A DNA stretch of 12,929 nt, taken from the NCBI GenBank assembly GCA_900766795.1, contig CAAFWX010000077.1, positions 1 to 12,929 on the forward strand. The letters are read 5' to 3'. Below, piece after piece: positions 7,390 through 12,929 of this stretch. Each line of letters begins with the position of its first letter. The first letter of the stretch is position 1. This DNA comes from Oscillospiraceae bacterium. Lineage in GTDB: Bacteria > Bacillota_A > Clostridia > Oscillospirales > Ruminococcaceae. Both the position numbers and the translations under genes were made by a program. Under the pieces are notes generated by a model, which made no database searches, had not been told where the DNA came from, and was given only the letters and a program-made list of their open reading frames with translations.

Positions 7390-7966
7390 ATATTTTCTGT
7401 GCAATAGCGTGAGCCAGACCAAATTCGATTGCCTGTTGAGCGGTGAAGTAAGAGTCGGTTTCGGTTTTGGCGGCAACTTCCTCGAGTGATTTGCCGGTGC
7501 GCTCGGCAATAACGCGGCAGAGGGCTTCGCGGGTTTCGTTAAGCTTGTCCACCTCTGCCTGAAGCTCGTGCGGCTTCTTTCCCGCATAGCTTCCCCCGCC
7601 GAAGGACGGGTCGTGAATCATCAGCCGTGAGTGCGGAAGCATTTCGCGCGTATCTCCTCCAAGGTAGATGAGCGCGCCCATGCTTGCGGAAACGCCTATG
7701 CAGACCGTGCGGACGGGGGCTTCTATCATGCGCATTGCGTCGTAGACCGCGAAGCCGCTGTCCACCTCGCCGCCCGGCGAGTTTATGTACAGAACGATTT
7801 CCTCGGTGGGGTTCTGGTCGTTGAAGTACATCAGCAGACGGATTATATCCGCGCAGCTTTCGCCGGTGACGGGAGTGGTGAGGAAGATTCTGCGCTTGGT
7901 TGCGAGCAGCGCTTCAATGGAAAGCTGGTCGTTGCCTCTTGCGGATTGTTCAATAATGCAGTTCAT
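7388..7966 (-). CDS. clpP: ClpP-family serine peptidase (accessory)
   Basis: The 192-aa product has the length and layout of ClpP, the barrel-shaped peptidase that degrades proteins fed by an AAA+ partner. The full triad is visible: Ser95 in GVSASMG (91-97), His118 in LMIHDPS (115-121), and Asp171 in KTETDSYFTAQQA (167-179). Also present are the oxyanion motif YINSPGGEVDSG (60-71) and the EFGLAHAI ending. It is fairly divergent from housekeeping ClpP, with SGFAVYDAMRM and HDPS in place of the usual wording. No ClpX, ClpC or trigger-factor gene is adjacent. Instead it sits between a 117-aa unknown and the VirD4-like ATPase, with gaps of 20 and 13 nt. An AAGGAG site precedes the ATG. It is probably an accessory peptidase working in this cassette. 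A partner Clp ATPase could be encoded elsewhere. Confidence 0.93.
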   Translation of the reverse strand: MNCIIEQSARGNDQLSIEALLATKRRIFLTTPVTGESCADIIRLLMYFNDQNPTEEIVLYINSPGGEVDSGFAVYDAMRMIEAPVRTVCIGVSASMGALIYLGGDTREMLPHSRLMIHDPSFGGGSYAGKKPHELQAEVDKLNETREALCRVIAERTGKSLEEVAAKTETDSYFTAQQAIEFGLAHAIAQKI

Positions 7967-7986
7967 GTTTTTTTCTCCTTTCAGAA

Positions 7987-8340
7987 TCAGCTGTTTTTGA
8001 TGATGTAAATGGGCAGGAACACAAGCTCGAAGAGGATTGCAAGATAGTCGTCGTATTCGGGGTGGGGCTGGGCAATGTTTGTCGGGCAGGGCGGGGGATT
8101 CTCACAGAGCACCTTGCAGACGTCGCCCAGCGTCAGGTTTTCCTTCATCTGCTCCTCGGAAATGAGTGGGTAGAGCCTGTGAAGCTTTTCGGCGATTTTT
8201 CCAAGACGGAACTGCGCGTTTGTGTAGAGGAAGCGGTAGAGCGTTGAAAGCTGCGTGCGGTAGAGCGCTGACTTTGCTGCGTCAAGCCCGGAAGCGGCGG
8301 AGTATTGTTCCTTGAGCTCGGCGAGATTGTTGAATTTCAT
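7987..8340 (-). CDS. Unrecognised 117-aa protein with hydrophobic C-terminus
   Basis: I do not recognise this protein. Residues 1-80 are predicted helical, with many Leu, Tyr and Lys/Arg residues (for example LYRFLYTNAQF). A Pro/Cys-rich spacer follows (CENPPPCP, 79-86). The protein ends in a strongly hydrophobic tail, LAILFELVFLPIYIIKNS. This could be a short membrane anchor, a packing helix or a recognition tail. AGGAGG precedes the ATG at 8338-8340. The gene lies 19 nt after the 213-aa gene and 20 nt before the ClpP-family gene, so it belongs to the same transcript. Confidence 0.8.
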   Translation of the reverse strand: MKFNNLAELKEQYSAASGLDAAKSALYRTQLSTLYRFLYTNAQFRLGKIAEKLHRLYPLISEEQMKENLTLGDVCKVLCENPPPCPTNIAQPHPEYDDYLAILFELVFLPIYIIKNS

Positions 8341-8359
8341 GTTTTTGTCCTCCTATTAA

Positions 8360-9001
8360 TTACATTACGGTCAGAATGAGCGAGGGAAGAAGGTTTGCCA
8401 GCAGTTTGAATGTGGCATAGGATTTAAGTGCCTCGTAAAGCGGCTCGGGCAGCGGCTCGCCACTTGTGAGCAGCGGAGCGGCAGGCGCTTCAAAGTAGGC
8501 GGGAAGGTAATCGAAGTCAAGCCGATTGGGGTAGTCGCAGGATTGAGCGAATACGATTTCTTCCTCCTCATATTCGGTGAAGTATTCCGGCTCTGTGTAG
8601 CCGTGCTGCTTCAACGAGAACATATTGTCCGCGCTTGCCGACGTGCGAATCACGTCCTCGGGCCATTCAAAGCACTCGAACTTGCTCTGTGCGCAGTTGA
8701 GATACTTGATATAGGGCCGCAGTATGTTTCCTCCGCAAATCTCCGCAACGTATTCAATTACCTCGTCCAGTGTGGAGGTGCTGATGATTCCGGCAAGCAG
8801 CCCGCTCTGAGTGTCGTTTGAGAGATACCCGAATGTTGCGTTCTTGTCGGCAAGCTCAAGCGCCAGGTCGTACACCACCTTCTCGTCGGGAATTACGTCT
8901 GTAAGCTTTCCCTTGTCGAGCCTGTTCACAGATTCGCGAATCACCTCAGGATTTATTACGTCGTTTCTGCCTGCTTTTACTTTGAGTTCATTAAGCGTCA
9001 T
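8360..9001 (-). CDS. Unrecognised 213-aa protein, first gene of the cassette
   Basis: I do not recognise this protein. Residues 1-90 look mainly helical. The middle is acidic (EYEEEEIVF, 143-151) with aromatic clusters (PEYFTEY, DFDYLPAYF). A Pro-rich stretch (EPLPEPLYEALK) leads into a hydrophobic C-terminus, LLANLLPSLILTVM, resembling in pattern the tail of the next gene's product. It is the promoter-proximal gene, directly after the promoter and palindrome at 9060-9098. AAAGGA lies about 7 nt before the ATG at 8999-9001. Its position could suit a regulator, but no DNA-binding motif is evident. Confidence 0.82.
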   Translation of the reverse strand: MTLNELKVKAGRNDVINPEVIRESVNRLDKGKLTDVIPDEKVVYDLALELADKNATFGYLSNDTQSGLLAGIISTSTLDEVIEYVAEICGGNILRPYIKYLNCAQSKFECFEWPEDVIRTSASADNMFSLKQHGYTEPEYFTEYEEEEIVFAQSCDYPNRLDFDYLPAYFEAPAAPLLTSGEPLPEPLYEALKSYATFKLLANLLPSLILTVM

Positions 9002-9059
9002 GTTTTTTCCTTTCTGTCGTTTGGTTTTTGAAAGCGCCCTGTGCGCTCCCTGTGTTTAT

Positions 9060-9088
9060 ATTATACCATGCATGTTTTGCGCTCGTAA
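9060..9088 (-). promoter_or_regulatory. Promoter of the ClpP/VirD4-like cassette (extended -10)
   Basis: On the minus strand TTACGA (9083-9088, 4/6 to consensus), a 17-base spacer ending in TGG, and TATAAT (9060-9065) form an extended -10 promoter. The leader to the ATG at 9001 is about 50 nt. The weak -35 box lies inside an inverted repeat, as expected for a promoter under protein control. Confidence 0.78.
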
Positions 9089-9098
9089 AAGTTACGAG
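9082..9098. promoter_or_regulatory. Palindromic operator candidate over the -35 box
   Basis: CTCGTAA (9082-9088) and TTACGAG (9092-9098) are perfect 7-bp inverted repeats separated by AAG. One arm covers the -35 hexamer of the cassette promoter. A looser outer pair, TTTTGCGC (9075-9082) and GCGCAAAA (9110-9117), flanks it. The 17-bp size fits a dimeric helix-turn-helix repressor. No T run follows on the minus strand, and the repeat is upstream of the transcription start, so it is not a terminator of this operon. Confidence 0.55.
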
Positions 9099-9199
9099 TG
9101 TATAAGCTCGCGCAAAAAAAATCGCATAACAGAGCCGTTTGCGTGATTTTTTCGTGTCGCTTTTAATTTGTGCTGAGCAATTTGCAGTGCAGCGCTTTC

Positions 9200-9225
9200 A
9201 AAAAAAGACCCGCGCGCGGCGGGTC
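9200..9225 (-). terminator. Intrinsic terminator of the zinc-ribbon gene
   Basis: GACCCGC (9207-9213) and GCGGGTC (9219-9225) form a GC-rich 7-bp stem, followed on the minus strand by seven T (9206 down to 9200). It lies 17 nt past the stop of the zinc-ribbon gene and insulates it from the cassette downstream. Confidence 0.88.
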
Positions 9226-9242
9226 AAAGTGTATTCTGTAAC

Positions 9243-10346
9243 TCAGTGGTCAAGGGGATTCATACATCTTTTCAGCTTTTTCAGATTTTTCTTAACCCGC
9301 TTTTGGGCGGATTTGGGCAGGGTAAAATAATCGGCGATTTTGCCGGTCAGAGCCTGCACGTCATTTCCGCCCTCGTCCCACCATGATGTCAGCATATCGT
9401 AAAAGCGCTTGAACATTATCTCATCGTCGCCGCTTATGCCGTATTTTACTATTCTATGGGCGCCAAGCTCATAGCTTTCGCAGCAGAAGCACAAGCTCCA
9501 TGCGAATACCCTGTCGAGCCTCATGCACGCAAGCTTTTCCTTATCGTCGGCATTCTGCGACCTGTCGAACCGCGAGCATAACATCAGGTATCTTGGCAGC
9601 ATTACGGTGTAGCTTACATAACGCAGCTTCCCGTCGCAGAAAAGCCATTGCGCGCAGGTAGACATCTCCCCGCTCATACTGCTGACTTCTTGTTCGTAAT
9701 CATCTTCAAAAATCTTCTCGTCCGCATGACGGAAATACTGATGAACAACCTCTCCGATAACAGGCACATAATCCCACGGAATTTCATGCACGGTGAAATC
9801 CTTCCACTCCAGTTCCTGCGGGTCGCTGCTGAACATCGGATGCTGGAGGTATTGGATATAGGCAGCCTTAAGCGTCATTATATTGGTAAAAGGCACTTCT
9901 ATACGGAAGTCCTTACTGCGGTTTATCACCATCATATTAAAGCAGCCCTTAAGCTTATAGCCAAAAGGAGTTTTTATGTAGGAGGGTCCCGAGTATCCGG
10001 GCTTACACAGAAACGGCGGAGTCATAAGAAACCCCTCCGAGAATGAGAAAACAGGGTCCTTATGGGGCGTGAAATCCTTTCCGCAGGCAAAAAGCCCGTT
10101 CTTTGTGTCGAGAAACAGCTCGCCTGCAATAATGTCAGGCTGAAAAATATCGCTGTATTTTTCAGCGTTTTGGGCAAGGTATTCCTTAAATCTGCGAAGC
10201 TCGTAGCTCTCGTGACCAAAAGTAATGTATATACGGCGGCTTGTAAACTCTTCATAACATTCCTTGCACAGATAGCCGTTCATGTTATATATGCCGTTTC
10301 TTTTTGATGTTTGTTTGTTGCAGAGTAAACAGTATAATTTTGCCAT
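9243..10346 (-). CDS. Zinc-ribbon protein of unknown function (367 aa)
   Basis: The N-terminus has CLLC (6-9) and CKEC (27-30), a CxxC-x17-CxxC treble-clef or ribbon pattern similar to the DUF4428 type of Clostridia proteins. The rest (about 40-345) is a mixed globular region rich in aromatic residues and Cys that I do not recognise. It ends in a Lys/Arg-rich stretch (346-360, AQKRVKKNLKKLKR) that could contact nucleic acid or membrane; this is inference. No transmembrane helix is clear. An alternative TTG start lies six codons upstream, but GAGGGAG sits just before the ATG at 10344-10346, so the ATG is preferred. It is a single-gene unit with its own promoter and terminator, and any link to the downstream ClpP cassette is unproven. 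Confidence 0.85.
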   Translation of the reverse strand: MAKLYCLLCNKQTSKRNGIYNMNGYLCKECYEEFTSRRIYITFGHESYELRRFKEYLAQNAEKYSDIFQPDIIAGELFLDTKNGLFACGKDFTPHKDPVFSFSEGFLMTPPFLCKPGYSGPSYIKTPFGYKLKGCFNMMVINRSKDFRIEVPFTNIMTLKAAYIQYLQHPMFSSDPQELEWKDFTVHEIPWDYVPVIGEVVHQYFRHADEKIFEDDYEQEVSSMSGEMSTCAQWLFCDGKLRYVSYTVMLPRYLMLCSRFDRSQNADDKEKLACMRLDRVFAWSLCFCCESYELGAHRIVKYGISGDDEIMFKRFYDMLTSWWDEGGNDVQALTGKIADYFTLPKSAQKRVKKNLKKLKRCMNPLDH

Positions 10347-10350
10347 AGTT

Positions 10351-10357
10351 CTCCCTC
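10351..10357 (-). promoter_or_regulatory. Ribosome binding site fixing the ATG start of the zinc-ribbon gene
   Basis: GAGGGAG on the minus strand, 4 nt before the ATG at 10344-10346. It falls inside the reading frame if the upstream TTG were used, which argues against that start. Confidence 0.75.
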
Positions 10358-10378
10358 GTTTCAATTATTTCTCATATT

Positions 10379-10407
10379 ATTTTACCCAAAATTTTCACAA
10401 ATGTCAA
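10379..10407 (-). promoter_or_regulatory. Sigma-A promoter of the zinc-ribbon gene
   Basis: On the minus strand TTGACA (10402-10407), a 17-base spacer and TAAAAT (10379-10384) give 6/6 and 5/6 matches. The predicted start is near 10372, leaving a leader of about 26 nt. Confidence 0.82.
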
Positions 10408-10437
10408 GCAAAAAAATCACATTGGCGTCCTTGAAAA

Positions 10438-10466
10438 CTGACAAATTACACTGTATATGTTACAAT
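10438..10466 (+). promoter_or_regulatory. Candidate upstream promoter of the phosphatase/EcfT operon
   Basis: CTGACA (10438-10443), a 17-base spacer and TACAAT (10461-10466) each match 5/6. It lies divergently behind the zinc-ribbon promoter. It would give a leader of about 115 nt and may act with the extended -10 element at 10531. Confidence 0.5.
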
Positions 10467-10530
10467 GAGATTTTTACAAATCGACTTCGCGAAAGGGTCA
10501 AGGAAAGTACTATGCAAACCGCAAAAAATG

Positions 10531-10539
10531 TGCTATAAT
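10531..10539 (+). promoter_or_regulatory. Extended -10 promoter close to the phosphatase gene
   Basis: TGCTATAAT is a perfect extended -10 element. No good -35 box is found 17-18 bases upstream. The start would be near 10546, about 42 nt before the ATG at 10588. Confidence 0.6.
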
Positions 10540-10587
10540 AAAAGCGTTGGTTTTATCCGAAAAATGCCTTATGAAAGGAACCCCACA

Positions 10588-11055
10588 ATGTACAAAATCC
10601 TATTCGTCTGCCACGGTAACATCTGTCGCTCGCCGATGGCGGAGTTCATCTTCAACGACCTGCTCGAGCGGCGGGGGATAACCTCTGCGCGGGCGGAAAG
10701 CGCCGCGACCAGCACCGAGGAAATCGGAAATCCCGTTCATCGCGGCACGGTGCGTGTGCTTTCGCGCCTTGGGATAGACTGCTCAAAAAAGCGGGCGCGG
10801 CAGGTGACGGCAAGCGACTATGACGAATACGACCTCATTGTTATTATGGAGGAGTTCAACCGCTCGCGGCTTATGCGTGCGCTGAAACGCAGCGGCGACC
10901 CGCAGGGGAAAATTCACCTGCTGCTTGATTGGAGCGCTTCTCCGCGCGACATCGACGACCCGTGGTATACGGGCGACTTTGAGAAAACCTTTGAGGAGAT
11001 TTCGGAGGGCTGCGAGGGGCTTCTTGAGGAGCTTATTCGCAGCGGCTGCGTATGA
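10588..11055 (+). CDS. Low-molecular-weight protein tyrosine phosphatase
   Basis: The 155-aa cytoplasmic enzyme hydrolyses phosphotyrosine on proteins. The catalytic loop CHGNICRS (8-15) supplies nucleophile Cys8 and Arg14, and Asp124 in DDPWYTGDF (123-131) is the expected general acid. An Ile at the fourth variable position of the loop (GNICRS) is typical of tyrosine phosphatases, whereas arginine phosphatases of the YwlE type have Thr there; this comparison rests on family knowledge. The frame stays open 41 codons upstream, but the ATG at 10588 is chosen because the protein family begins exactly there (MYKILFVC) and AAAGGA lies 8 nt before it. Its stop overlaps the start of the EcfT gene (ATGA), so the two are translationally coupled. 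No tyrosine kinase gene is nearby. Confidence 0.95.
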   Translation: MYKILFVCHGNICRSPMAEFIFNDLLERRGITSARAESAATSTEEIGNPVHRGTVRVLSRLGIDCSKKRARQVTASDYDEYDLIVIMEEFNRSRLMRALKRSGDPQGKIHLLLDWSASPRDIDDPWYTGDFEKTFEEISEGCEGLLEELIRSGCV

Positions 11056-11876
11056 ACGCCCTGACGCGAATGCACCCGCTGACAAGCTTTGCGTGGCTTG
11101 TGCTTACGCTCTGGGTCGTGGTCTTTTCGCGAAATCCCATTGTTCTGACGGAGTCCTTTGCGGCGGCGGTGCTTTGCTGCGTGCTTGCGGGAAAAGGTTC
11201 TGCAGCAAGCGGCGCACTGTGCTGTGCTGCGGCTGCGGCGCTGCTTAATCCGTTCTTTTCGCACGGCGGCGAGCATGCGCTGTTCTTTGTCGGGGACGCA
11301 GCGTTCACCCTTGAAGCGCTTGCTTATGGCGCGGCGTTCGGACTTATGCTTGCGAGTGCGCTGCTTTGGGGCAGCTTCTCGACCTGCTTCATGACGAGCG
11401 ATAAATACATCTGGCTTTTCGGCAGGGCTTTTCCCGCGGCGGGGCTTACGCTGTCCTGTGCGCTGCGGTTTGTGCCGCTTTTTATCAGCCGCACGAGGGA
11501 GTTTTTCGCCGCGCGGCGGGACAGCTCGCTTCGCGGAATGCTAAAGGCGTTTGCGGCTTCGGTGGGCTATTCTGCGGAGCAAGCGCTTGTTTCCGCGCAG
11601 GGAATGCGCTCGCGCGGCTACGGCTCGGGAAAGCGCACGTTCTATTCCCTCTGGCGCTTCACCTCGCGGGACGCGTTTCACCTGTCAGCGGTGGCGGTTT
11701 TAGGAATACTCTCGGCAGTTCTCGGCAGCTTCGCGGGGAAGTTCTACTATTACCCCGCGCTCGGCAGACTTCCGCTCGGCGCGGCGGACGTCACGCTATA
11801 TTTGCTCTACGGATTGCTTTGCAATTTCCCCGTTATCGTAATACTCTCCGACCGCCGCAGGGCAATCTCTTCATAA
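11052..11876 (+). CDS. ecfT: EcfT-type transmembrane protein of an ECF transporter
   Basis: The 274-aa inner-membrane protein fits the EcfT/CbiQ family, the scaffold joining the ATPases to the substrate-binding S component in vitamin and metal importers. It has an N-terminal MHPLTSF motif (7-13), LLNPFFSHGG (64-73), the MTSDKYIWLFGR stretch (114-125), LRFVPLF (138-144) and the cytoplasmic helix with QGMRSRGYG (183-191), which corresponds to the Ala-Arg-Gly coupling motif with Ser for Ala. About five or six hydrophobic segments are visible (roughly 12-30, 35-66, 85-108, 128-145, 210-228, 245-266). No EcfA ATPase or S-component gene is adjacent, so it is an orphan here and must use partners encoded elsewhere. 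Its start overlaps the phosphatase stop. Confidence 0.9.
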   Translation: MNALTRMHPLTSFAWLVLTLWVVVFSRNPIVLTESFAAAVLCCVLAGKGSAASGALCCAAAAALLNPFFSHGGEHALFFVGDAAFTLEALAYGAAFGLMLASALLWGSFSTCFMTSDKYIWLFGRAFPAAGLTLSCALRFVPLFISRTREFFAARRDSSLRGMLKAFAASVGYSAEQALVSAQGMRSRGYGSGKRTFYSLWRFTSRDAFHLSAVAVLGILSAVLGSFAGKFYYYPALGRLPLGAADVTLYLLYGLLCNFPVIVILSDRRRAISS

Positions 11877-11881
11877 AATTT

Positions 11882-11909
11882 ACAGCCCCATCTGAAACGG
11901 GGCTGTTTT
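11882..11909 (+). terminator. Intrinsic terminator after the EcfT gene
   Basis: ACAGCCCC (11882-11889) pairs with GGGGCTGT (11899-11906) around a 9-nt loop and is followed by TTTC. On the minus strand the stem is followed by AAATTTT, so it may also serve the convergent HAD gene, which stops at 11922. Confidence 0.75.
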
Positions 11910-11921
11910 CATATGTGCAGG

Positions 11922-12557
11922 CTATTCCCCGAAAATCTCTTTCACCTTTTCGGGAAGTTCTCTGAGCGAGCGGATTTTCGGCACCTCGCGGTTTGTCGTT
12001 CCGAAGCCGTATGCCGCATGGATAAACGGAATACCCGCCGCGTCCGCAGCGTCAAGGTCGCCCTGCGTGTCACCGACGTAAACCGCCCTGTCGAGTGAGC
12101 AGCGCTCCATCACAAGCCTGTTGTTTTCGGCTTTGCCAAGCCCTGTTCTGCCGGGGCACTCAAAATCCTCGAACAGATAGGAAAGCCCGAAGAAGCCGAG
12201 AAATGTTTCGATATACCCCGCCTGACAGTTGCTGACGATGAAAAGGCTGTATTCCGCGCGAAGCCGCTCCAGCACAGGCACTACGTCCTCAAAAAGCCTG
12301 CCGCCATGCTTTGCGAGATACGCGTTTTCGTTCGTGCAGGCAGCGTTCATTATTTCACCACGCAGCGCTTCCTCCGTTTCGGGGAACATCAGCTCCCCGA
12401 TTTGGTCAAGCGTTTTTCCCATGTATCGGTGCATTTCGTCGGGGTTAATTCTGCGGGAAAGCCCGCGCGCTTCAAACACCTCGTTCCATGCCCTGCACAC
12501 GTTCTCCGCGCTGTCCCACAGCGTTCCGTCAAGGTCGAAGATGATTCCTTTTTTCAT
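11922..12557 (-). CDS. HAD-superfamily phosphatase (phosphoglycolate phosphatase-like)
   Basis: The 211-aa enzyme has all four HAD motifs: DLDGTLWD (8-15, with nucleophile Asp8 and acid Asp10), SN with Ser109, Lys142 in GLGKAE, and GDTQGDLDAA (162-171, Asp163 and Asp167). A helical cap (about 16-90) follows motif I, as in the Gph/PGMB-like subfamily, which acts on small phosphorylated metabolites. The exact substrate cannot be read from sequence. GGAGG precedes the ATG at 12555-12557. It starts 11 nt after the stop of an upstream partial gene, so both are likely on one transcript. Confidence 0.93.
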   Translation of the reverse strand: MKKGIIFDLDGTLWDSAENVCRAWNEVFEARGLSRRINPDEMHRYMGKTLDQIGELMFPETEEALRGEIMNAACTNENAYLAKHGGRLFEDVVPVLERLRAEYSLFIVSNCQAGYIETFLGFFGLSYLFEDFECPGRTGLGKAENNRLVMERCSLDRAVYVGDTQGDLDAADAAGIPFIHAAYGFGTTNREVPKIRSLRELPEKVKEIFGE

Positions 12558-12568
12558 GTGTGCCTCCG

Positions 12569-12909
12569 TTATTCCGCTTCCGCAGTGACGGAAGTGTTAT
12601 CCTGCGCGGCGAAGATTTCGTCCGCAACCGCCGTAAATGGAAGCTTCCCCGAATACCTCGCGCAGATGTAGATTTTCTTGTCGCGGAAATAATACCCGCG
12701 CTTGACAGCGGCAATGGTCTGCTCTGCGGGAGCGTACTCCGTGAAGTGCTTTTCGATATAAGGATTTCTCACGAAGAAAGGATATTTCCCCGTGGTGTTA
12801 ATCGACAGGCGGTATTCCACAAATCCGTCCTTTCCCGGGTGAACAAGCCGCGTGAGGTTCGCAATGCTTTCTTCCTCCTCATAGAGAGTAAGCTCCAGCG
12901 CCTCGCAAA
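12569..12909 (-). CDS. Unrecognised protein, C-terminal fragment (runs into contig end)
   Basis: The reading frame enters at the right edge of the genuine sequence and continues for about 112 codons to TAA (12569-12571). It has no recognisable domain. It is acidic near the cut (LYEEEESIANL), contains several aromatic, strand-like stretches (VEYRLSI, YPFFVRNPYI, RGYYFRDKKIYICARY) and ends in a polar tail. An internal GTG at 12820 could be mistaken for a start, but the frame is open and protein-like before it. The true start is missing. It lies directly before the HAD gene on the same strand. Confidence 0.7.
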
Positions 12910-12929
12910 AGATCGGAAGAGCACACGTC
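12910..12929. other. Illumina TruSeq adapter sequence (assembly artefact)
   Basis: The last 20 bases begin AGATCGGAAGAGC and continue with ACACGTC, identical to the first 20 bases of the standard Illumina TruSeq read-1 adapter. This is non-biological read-through retained at the contig end. Genomic sequence ends at about 12909. Confidence 0.98.

Noticed and set aside
7375..7587. 71-codon N-terminal extension of the VirD4-like frame
   Set aside because: It overlaps the clpP coding region in another frame, has no family similarity, and a strong ribosome binding site marks the ATG at 7374.
6133..9001. Remnant of an integrative conjugative element
   Set aside because: Only a VirD4-like motor domain is present. 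There is no relaxase, VirB4, integrase, transposase or flanking repeat, and the genes look intact.
10465..10587. 41-codon N-terminal extension of the phosphatase frame
   Set aside because: It covers promoter sequence, including the TATAAT at 10534-10539, and the protein family begins at the ATG at 10588.
1..12929. CRISPR arrays, tRNA or rRNA genes, insertion sequences
   Set aside because: No spaced direct repeats, cloverleaf-like sequence, rRNA sequence or transposase was found on either strand.

Overview
The window looks like a piece of a Clostridia (Firmicutes) chromosome, most likely from the Oscillospiraceae/Ruminococcus side. The signs are AGGAGG-type ribosome binding sites, near-consensus sigma-A promoters (TTGACA-N17-TATAAT), a substrate-binding-protein/permease fusion transporter, an EcfT protein and a CxxC-x17-CxxC zinc-ribbon protein of a kind seen in gut Firmicutes. 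This assignment is inference; there is no rRNA or other marker gene. The last 20 bases (12910-12929) are the start of the Illumina TruSeq adapter, so the right edge is a contig end with untrimmed adapter and not genome.

Layout. (1) 1-380, minus: N-terminal part of a circularly permuted type 2 ATP-grasp protein, with its own consensus promoter and a strong hairpin at the 5' end of its leader. (2) 848-3086, plus: a two-gene amino-acid ABC transporter. Gene one joins a lipoprotein signal, a substrate-binding protein whose two halves are in swapped order, and a permease. Gene two is the ATPase. A bidirectional terminator follows. (3) 3193-9001, minus: a six-gene cassette. In transcription order it holds a 213-aa unknown, a 117-aa unknown, a ClpP-family serine peptidase with an intact triad, a VirD4/TraG-like P-loop ATPase without membrane segments, a 558-aa acidic unknown and a 377-aa unknown. 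The main promoter (9060-9088) carries a CTCGTAA-aag-TTACGAG palindrome over its -35 box, and a second consensus promoter (6092-6120) lies before the 558-aa gene. (4) 9243-10346, minus: a zinc-ribbon protein with its own promoter and terminator. (5) 10588-11876, plus: a low-molecular-weight protein tyrosine phosphatase translationally coupled to an EcfT-type transmembrane protein. (6) 11922-12909, minus: a HAD phosphatase preceded by the end of an unrecognised gene that runs into the contig end.

The transporter, phosphatases and ATP-grasp protein look like ordinary chromosomal functions. The best candidate for an undescribed system is the 3193-9001 cassette. It combines a ClpP peptidase without a Clp ATPase, a soluble conjugation-type ATPase without relaxase or mating-pore genes, and four proteins I do not recognise, all tightly spaced and under an operator-like element. 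Its function cannot be read from the sequence.
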